10,204 bases of DNA. Source: JABDDM01 sp038240295. GTDB taxonomy: Bacteria > Bacteroidota > Ignavibacteria > Palsa-1295. The translations under genes were made by a program, and so were the position numbers. Shown here in pieces: positions 6,013-10,204 of this stretch (position 1 is its first letter; every line of letters begins with the position of its first letter). The stretch lies in contig JBBSDW010000122.1 of the NCBI GenBank assembly GCA_038240295.1, positions 1 to 10,204 of the forward strand, given 5' to 3'. The notes under the pieces were generated by a model. It searched no databases and was not told the origin of the DNA. It saw nothing but the letters and a program-made list of their open reading frames with translations.

Positions 6013-7000
6013 GAATAAAGCACTCTCGGTTCTCGTTCTGCTCGCGATCGCAGCGGGCGCCGGTTGTAAAAAAACCGTCGCGACTACGGACCAAACTATT
6101 ACGGCAACTGTGCCCGTCCGTGCCACGCAGGTCAAGCCCGGATACGTCGAGGATCTGTTCAATGTGACCGGCCGGACACGTGCGATACATAACGAGAAGA
6201 TTTACGCGCCCATTGCTGGAAGGATCATTGAAATGACTGTGGTCGAAGGTACCGCGGTCGCGAAGGGTGATGTTATCGCGCGTGTCGAAACGAAGGAATC
6301 GATCGCGGCAGTCGAAGGTGCTCGGGTTTTAGCTGCTCAGGCATCCGGCGAGTCTGAAAAAGCAACTGCCGAGCGCATGCTAAAGGATGCAGAGCAATCG
6401 GTAACTGGCGTTGCCGTTCGAGCGAGCATTGGTGGAAGGATCGATACGAAGAGTGCAAATCTTGGCGAGTATCTCGCCGAAGGCCAGGAAATGGTCTCGA
6501 TCATCGATCCATCGAGTACGGCATTTATAGCGAATGTCCCACTCGGCGATCTTGGAAAAATTCGGATCGGAATGACTGCTCGTGTAGTATTGCCGGGACT
6601 TTCGGATCAGATCCTTGCTGCGCGCGTTTTCGCAATCAAATCGCGCGTTGTCGCTGAAAGCCAGAGTGCCGAAGTGATCCTCACCTTCGATCATCTCACA
6701 CCGCAGATCGTCAATAGCTTGCGCGCCGATGTAAACGGGACAGCTTCGTTTGTGCTCAGTTCGCATTCCTCCGCTTTGGTCGTTCCGAAGTCGGCGCTCT
6801 TGCGAAACGACGAGACCAATACGTACACGATCATGACCTTTGGTCCCGATTCGATCTCGCATCCCATCGATGTCGAGCGTGGCCCATCGCACGATAGTTC
6901 GATCGAGATCAGCGGACCCAACGTCGAAGACGGGATGAACGTCATCACCGAAGGCGGTTACGCGATGCCGGATTCCACACGTATCACGCTACTCCATTGA
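6002..7000 (+). CDS. RND efflux membrane-fusion (periplasmic adaptor) lipoprotein
   Basis: The 332-residue adaptor should link the RND permease to the TolC-like channel in the periplasm. The N-terminus has a short basic region and hydrophobic stretch ending in GAGC, with Cys22 a likely lipid anchor. The box lacks the usual leucine at -3, so lipidation is probable but not certain. Residues about 64-98 (IYAPIAGRIIEMTVVEGTAV...) and 137-168 (AVRASIGGRIDTK...LAEGQEM) are the two halves of a biotinyl/lipoyl-like domain. The helical hairpin between them (about 98-135) is short compared with AcrA. A beta barrel follows (about 170-253). The membrane-proximal domain starts at ALVVPKSALLRND (258-270) and ends with VEDGMNVITEGGYAMPDSTRI (308-328). 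The ATG lies inside the last codons of the TolC-like gene, with GAGG 4 bases upstream. An A7 run follows the lipobox cysteine codon. No histidine- or methionine-rich metal-binding extension is seen. Confidence 0.93.
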   Translation: MRTKNKALSVLVLLAIAAGAGCKKTVATTDQTITATVPVRATQVKPGYVEDLFNVTGRTRAIHNEKIYAPIAGRIIEMTVVEGTAVAKGDVIARVETKESIAAVEGARVLAAQASGESEKATAERMLKDAEQSVTGVAVRASIGGRIDTKSANLGEYLAEGQEMVSIIDPSSTAFIANVPLGDLGKIRIGMTARVVLPGLSDQILAARVFAIKSRVVAESQSAEVILTFDHLTPQIVNSLRADVNGTASFVLSSHSSALVVPKSALLRNDETNTYTIMTFGPDSISHPIDVERGPSHDSSIEISGPNVEDGMNVITEGGYAMPDSTRITLLH

Positions 7001-7025
7001 TCACCACGAACGTGCATAACGCCCA

Positions 7026-10000
7026 ATGAGCTTTTTTTTGCGGGTAAGCACGCATCGGAAATCAGTTTTTGTTTTTTCGTTGCTGATCGCCGTAGCGGGT
7101 GTAGCGCTGATGCTTCGCATGCCCGTCGGCTTGTTTCCCGACATCACGTTTCCACGCATCGTGATCCTTGCCGATAACGGCGAAGAGCCAGCCGATCGAA
7201 TGATGGCCGAAGTGACAAAGCCGATCGAAGAAGTCGTGAGCTCATTGCCCGGACTTCGGACGGAGCGATCGCTCACCAGCAGAGGGTCTGCCGAGATTTC
7301 CATCTTTCTTAACTGGGGCAGCAACGTACAGCAGTCGCTTCAACTCTTACAGGGACGGCTTGCCAACATCAGAAATGTGCTGCCGCCCGACGCGCATATC
7401 GAGGCCGAGGCGATGAGCGTTGCCGTATTCCCGATTGAAGGTTATAGCCTCACTTCTAAAACAAGGTCACTCATTGAATTGCGTGACATCGCTCTCTTTC
7501 AGCTTCGACCCCAACTTTTGCGCGTTGCCGGAGTGCAGCGGGTAGAGGTGACAGGCGGCGATCGGCAGGAGTTTGAAGTAAAGATCGACCCTGCGCGGCT
7601 TTATCAATACAAACTCGATATCCGGCAGGTGGCAGATGCGTTGCGGCAGACAAATTTTGTCGCATCCACCGGACTCATCGACAATAACTATCAACTCTAT
7701 CTCTCGCTCGTCAGCGGTTTGCTACGAACATCCGATGAGATCGGCGCTGTAACCGTGACGACGCTCAGCGGAACGCCCGTCCGGATTTCGGATATTGCAA
7801 CTGTCTCGACCAGAGTCGAAGATCAACTGATTCGCACCACGGCGCACGGACAGGATGCCGTCCTCCTCAACATACTCAAGCAGCCAACCGGCAGCACCGT
7901 TCAGATCGGTGACGATATTCAATCGGTTTTGAAGTCGATCAAGCTTCCGCCTGATGTTCGGTTCGAGAATTTCTACGATCAGGCCGGCTACATCAAGGAC
8001 TCGATCGACGGCACCAGGGATAGTATCCTGATCGGTATCGGCCTTGCGATGATCGTGCTGTTGACCTTTCTTCGAAGCTGGCGCATCACGCTTGTCATCG
8101 CGCTGGTGGTGCCCGTCACGATCGCAGGTACGTTCGTTTGTCTCTATACGATCAATGAAACGATCAACATTATGACGCTCGGCGGCATTGCTGCCGCCGT
8201 TGGTCTATTGATCGACGATTCCATCGTGATCATCGAGGCGATCTTCACGCACTTTGCGATGGAGGAGCATGCGGGCGGTTCAAAAGACGCGATCTTTTCG
8301 CGTGCGAGCGGCGCAGCGCTTAAGACGCTCATGATCGCCGTGATCTCTTCGACCTTAAGCACGATCGTCATTCATATACCCCTCGGATTTTTGAGCGGCA
8401 TCACCGGAGCATTCTTTCGATCGCTCTCGATCACGATGGTCTTCGCGCTTATTCTCTCGTTCTTATTTTCGGTCACGCTTGCACCCTTGCTTGCAGGCGG
8501 TTTCGTAAGTACTCGCGATATCGATCGTGAAGCCGAACGCGAAGAGAAACGCTCGCGCCTCAGCGAGCAGTACGGCCGGTTCATGCACTGGCTCCTCGAT
8601 CATTCTTGGCTCGCCATTCCGGGCGTGCTACTGTTGCTTGCCGGTTCCTATTTCGTTTATATGCAACTCGGTTCGGGCTTCATGCCCGATATGGATGAAG
8701 GCTCCTTCGTGATCGATTACAACTCGCCACCGGGCACCTCGCTTACCGAGACCAACCGGATGCTGATGAATGTCGAGCACGTACTCATGAAAGTGCCGGA
8801 GGTGGAAGCCTACTCTCGACGCACCGGCACACAGCTTGGCTTTTTTCTTACCGAACCCAATCGTGGCGACTATACAGTAAAGCTGAAAAAACAGCGCACC
8901 CGTCCGATCGACGAGGTGATCAACGATGTGCGCGAACGAGTGCAACAAGTGGAGCCGCGACTCACGATCGACTTCGGACAAATTCTGCAAGATGTGATCG
9001 GCGATCTGACGAACACTCCATCACCGGTTGAAGTCAAGATCTTTGGCGGCAATCAGGCCTCGCTTGAAAAAATAGCGGGACGCGTACTGGAGTTGATCCA
9101 GCCGGTCAAAGGTGTCGTCGATGGATTTAACGGTATCGTGATCTCAGGGCCCTCGAACGTGATCGAGGTCGATCCGCTGCGAGCTTCGTTCTATGGCATT
9201 ACAACAAAAGATGTTCAGGAGCAACTCGAACTGATGATGCAAGGTCTTGAGGCGACCTCGGTGCTCATCGATCAAAAAACGATCGGTGTACGAGTTCGTT
9301 TTCCTTCCGCGTATCATTTCGATCTCGATTCGCTTCGGTCGATCCTGCTCACCGCTCCGAAGGGTACGCTCGTTCCGCTGAGCGCCATCGCAACAATGCG
9401 GCGTACGCCTGGGGAAGCCGAGCGTGATCGCGAGGGACTCGAACCGTTCATCGCAGTTACCGCACGTATCGAAAATCGCGATCTTGGAAGCACGATCAAC
9501 GAGATCAAATCGGTGCTCGCGCAAAAATTGCGGTTGCCTCAGAATATGCGGATCGAATATGGCGGGGTCTACCAAACTCAGCAGGATTCTTTTCGAAGCC
9601 TGCTGATGGTGGCGCTTGTTGCCTTCGTGCTCGTGTTTCTTGTGCTGCTGCTGACCTTTAAAGATTTCCGCGCACCTATCTCGATTATTCTCATTACGAT
9701 CCTCTCGCTTGGTGGGGTATTTGTTGCGCTTTGGGTGACGAACATGACGCTCAATATTTCGAGTTTTGTCGGACTGATCATGATCATCGGTATCGTGGCC
9801 GAAAATGCGATCTTTATTTTGTATACTGCGCACTTGCCGCGATACAGCGCACTGCATCCTCATGATGCGATCATCGGAGCTACGCGCGAGCGGGTCAGGC
9901 CGATCGTCATGACAACGCTCGCAGCTGTCTTGGCGCTCCTGCCTTTGGCACTCGCGCTTGGCGCTGGCGCGCAAATGCAGCAGTCGCTTGCGATCGCTGT

Positions 10001-10124
10001 AATTGGTGGGTTCTCGGTCTCGACCGTGCTATTATTTGTGATGCTGCCCATGCTTTATTCACTACTGAGCCCGAGGCATAAAGTGATCGTGACGACTACC
10101 ACCATCCAGCATCAGGAGAGCTAA
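7026..10124 (+). CDS. RND-superfamily efflux permease (inner-membrane pump)
   Basis: This 1032-residue protein should be the proton-driven inner-membrane pump of the tripartite system. The layout is typical. TM1 is at about 12-31, followed by the porter loop with VGLFPDITFPRI (34-45). TM2-6 lie at about 334-495, a linker at 496-525 and TM7 near 529-546. The second porter loop follows, then TM8-12 at about 857-1014. TM4 carries GLLIDDSIVIIE (393-404) with the paired proton-relay aspartates D397/D398. TM10 reads GIVAENAIFIL (922-932), so E926 stands where AcrB has lysine 940. TM11 has RPIVMTTLAAVLALLPLALA (958-977), with T963 or T964 at the AcrB T978 position. GFMPDMDEGSF (551-561) and PPGTSLTET (568-576) resemble CusA/CzcA-like members. 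The combination leaves the substrate class (drug, lipid, dye or metal) open. It starts 25 bases after the adaptor stop. Codons 3-5 contain a T8 run. Length is as expected, with no frameshift. Confidence 0.95.
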   Translation: MSFFLRVSTHRKSVFVFSLLIAVAGVALMLRMPVGLFPDITFPRIVILADNGEEPADRMMAEVTKPIEEVVSSLPGLRTERSLTSRGSAEISIFLNWGSNVQQSLQLLQGRLANIRNVLPPDAHIEAEAMSVAVFPIEGYSLTSKTRSLIELRDIALFQLRPQLLRVAGVQRVEVTGGDRQEFEVKIDPARLYQYKLDIRQVADALRQTNFVASTGLIDNNYQLYLSLVSGLLRTSDEIGAVTVTTLSGTPVRISDIATVSTRVEDQLIRTTAHGQDAVLLNILKQPTGSTVQIGDDIQSVLKSIKLPPDVRFENFYDQAGYIKDSIDGTRDSILIGIGLAMIVLLTFLRSWRITLVIALVVPVTIAGTFVCLYTINETINIMTLGGIAAAVGLLIDDSIVIIEAIFTHFAMEEHAGGSKDAIFSRASGAALKTLMIAVISSTLSTIVIHIPLGFLSGITGAFFRSLSITMVFALILSFLFSVTLAPLLAGGFVSTRDIDREAEREEKRSRLSEQYGRFMHWLLDHSWLAIPGVLLLLAGSYFVYMQLGSGFMPDMDEGSFVIDYNSPPGTSLTETNRMLMNVEHVLMKVPEVEAYSRRTGTQLGFFLTEPNRGDYTVKLKKQRTRPIDEVINDVRERVQQVEPRLTIDFGQILQDVIGDLTNTPSPVEVKIFGGNQASLEKIAGRVLELIQPVKGVVDGFNGIVISGPSNVIEVDPLRASFYGITTKDVQEQLELMMQGLEATSVLIDQKTIGVRVRFPSAYHFDLDSLRSILLTAPKGTLVPLSAIATMRRTPGEAERDREGLEPFIAVTARIENRDLGSTINEIKSVLAQKLRLPQNMRIEYGGVYQTQQDSFRSLLMVALVAFVLVFLVLLLTFKDFRAPISIILITILSLGGVFVALWVTNMTLNISSFVGLIMIIGIVAENAIFILYTAHLPRYSALHPHDAIIGATRERVRPIVMTTLAAVLALLPLALALGAGAQMQQSLAIAVIGGFSVSTVLLFVMLPMLYSLLSPRHKVIVTTTTIQHQES

Positions 10125-10125
10125 T

Positions 10126-10148
10126 GTTTGTTCGAGCAGCGTTCAAAC
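10126..10148. repeat. Imperfect hairpin just after the efflux operon
   Basis: GTTTG (10126-10130) pairs with CAAAC (10144-10148), and inside this CG (10133-10134) pairs with CG (10140-10141) across a symmetric TT/TT mismatch and an AGCAG loop. It starts two bases after the permease stop codon. There is no following T-run, so an intrinsic terminator is not supported, although it may protect the operon's 3' end or reduce read-through. Confidence 0.35.
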
Positions 10149-10149
10149 C

Positions 10150-10175
10150 TTGACAGTATTGTTTCGGTATTTTTG
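10150..10175 (+). promoter_or_regulatory. Candidate Bacteroidota promoter for the next gene
   Basis: TTGACA at 10150-10155 supplies a TTG -33 element, and TATTTTTG at 10168-10175 is an exact TAnnTTTG -7 box. The gap between TTG and the box is 15 bases, slightly shorter than the usual 17-23. Transcription would start near 10180, about 15 bases before an ATG at 10195. It is the most complete promoter in the window, since both elements are present. Confidence 0.55.
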
Positions 10176-10194
10176 ACTTTTATCTGATCACATT

Positions 10195-10204
10195 ATGCAA
10201 CTTG
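10195..10204 (+). CDS. Possible 5' end of the next gene (cut by window edge)
   Basis: An ATG at 10195 followed by CAA CTT would begin a protein with Met-Gln-Leu. It is supported only by its place about 20 bases downstream of a good TTG/TAnnTTTG promoter candidate. With three codons visible, neither frame nor product can be judged. Confidence 0.3.

Noticed and set aside
9144..9974. 276-codon open frame on the minus strand inside the RND permease gene
   Set aside because: The translation is charged and low-complexity (many R, D, H, Q) with no domain, and it lies wholly opposite a gene with strong family motifs. The GATC-rich, stop-poor codon use of the permease explains the open frame.
4666..10124. 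Dedicated heavy-metal (Cus/Czc) efflux system
   Set aside because: The adaptor has no metal-binding His/Met-rich extension, TM4 has paired aspartates as in drug-type pumps, and no metal regulator or chaperone gene is adjacent. The substrate is left open.

Overview
The window looks like ordinary chromosome from a Bacteroidota/Chlorobiota-type (FCB group) Gram-negative bacterium of roughly even base composition. Three things point there. The minus-strand peptidase ends in a type IX secretion (T9SS) sorting tail. Three of the gene-start regions carry a perfect TAnnTTTG element, the Bacteroidota -7 promoter box. A complete outer-membrane/periplasm/inner-membrane efflux system is present. A deep, moderate-GC lineage such as Kapabacteria or Ignavibacteria would fit, but that is a guess; nothing here fixes the genus.

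Layout. Positions 1-146 hold no convincing gene. On the minus strand, 147-2183 encodes a secreted M1-family zinc aminopeptidase with a signal peptide and a T9SS tail. A 154-base divergent intergenic region (2184-2337) with a hairpin, a 13-base dyad and a -7 box separates it from the plus-strand genes. These are alanine racemase (alr, 2338-3462), a single-domain mannose-1-phosphate guanylyltransferase (3546-4664), and a tripartite efflux set: TolC-type outer-membrane protein (4666-6012), HlyD/RND-type membrane-fusion lipoprotein (6002-7000) and RND permease (7026-10124). The last 80 bases hold an inverted repeat, a good candidate promoter and probably the first codons of another plus-strand gene (ATG at 10195).

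How they work together. Alr supplies D-alanine for peptidoglycan, and the guanylyltransferase makes GDP-mannose for surface glycans. The last three genes form one envelope-spanning pump; they overlap or nearly touch, so they are probably cotranscribed. The guanylyltransferase stop lies one base before the first start codon of the pump operon, so it may share that transcript. The theme is cell-envelope maintenance. No regulator, mobile element, CRISPR array, tRNA or rRNA was found.

I found no clear new biological system. The points most worth a second look are the apparently leaderless guanylyltransferase promoter, the mixed family features of the RND permease (paired aspartates in TM4, glutamate where AcrB has its relay lysine, an MDEG motif), a strong coding-only excess of GATC, and long homopolymers close to the start of all three pump genes.
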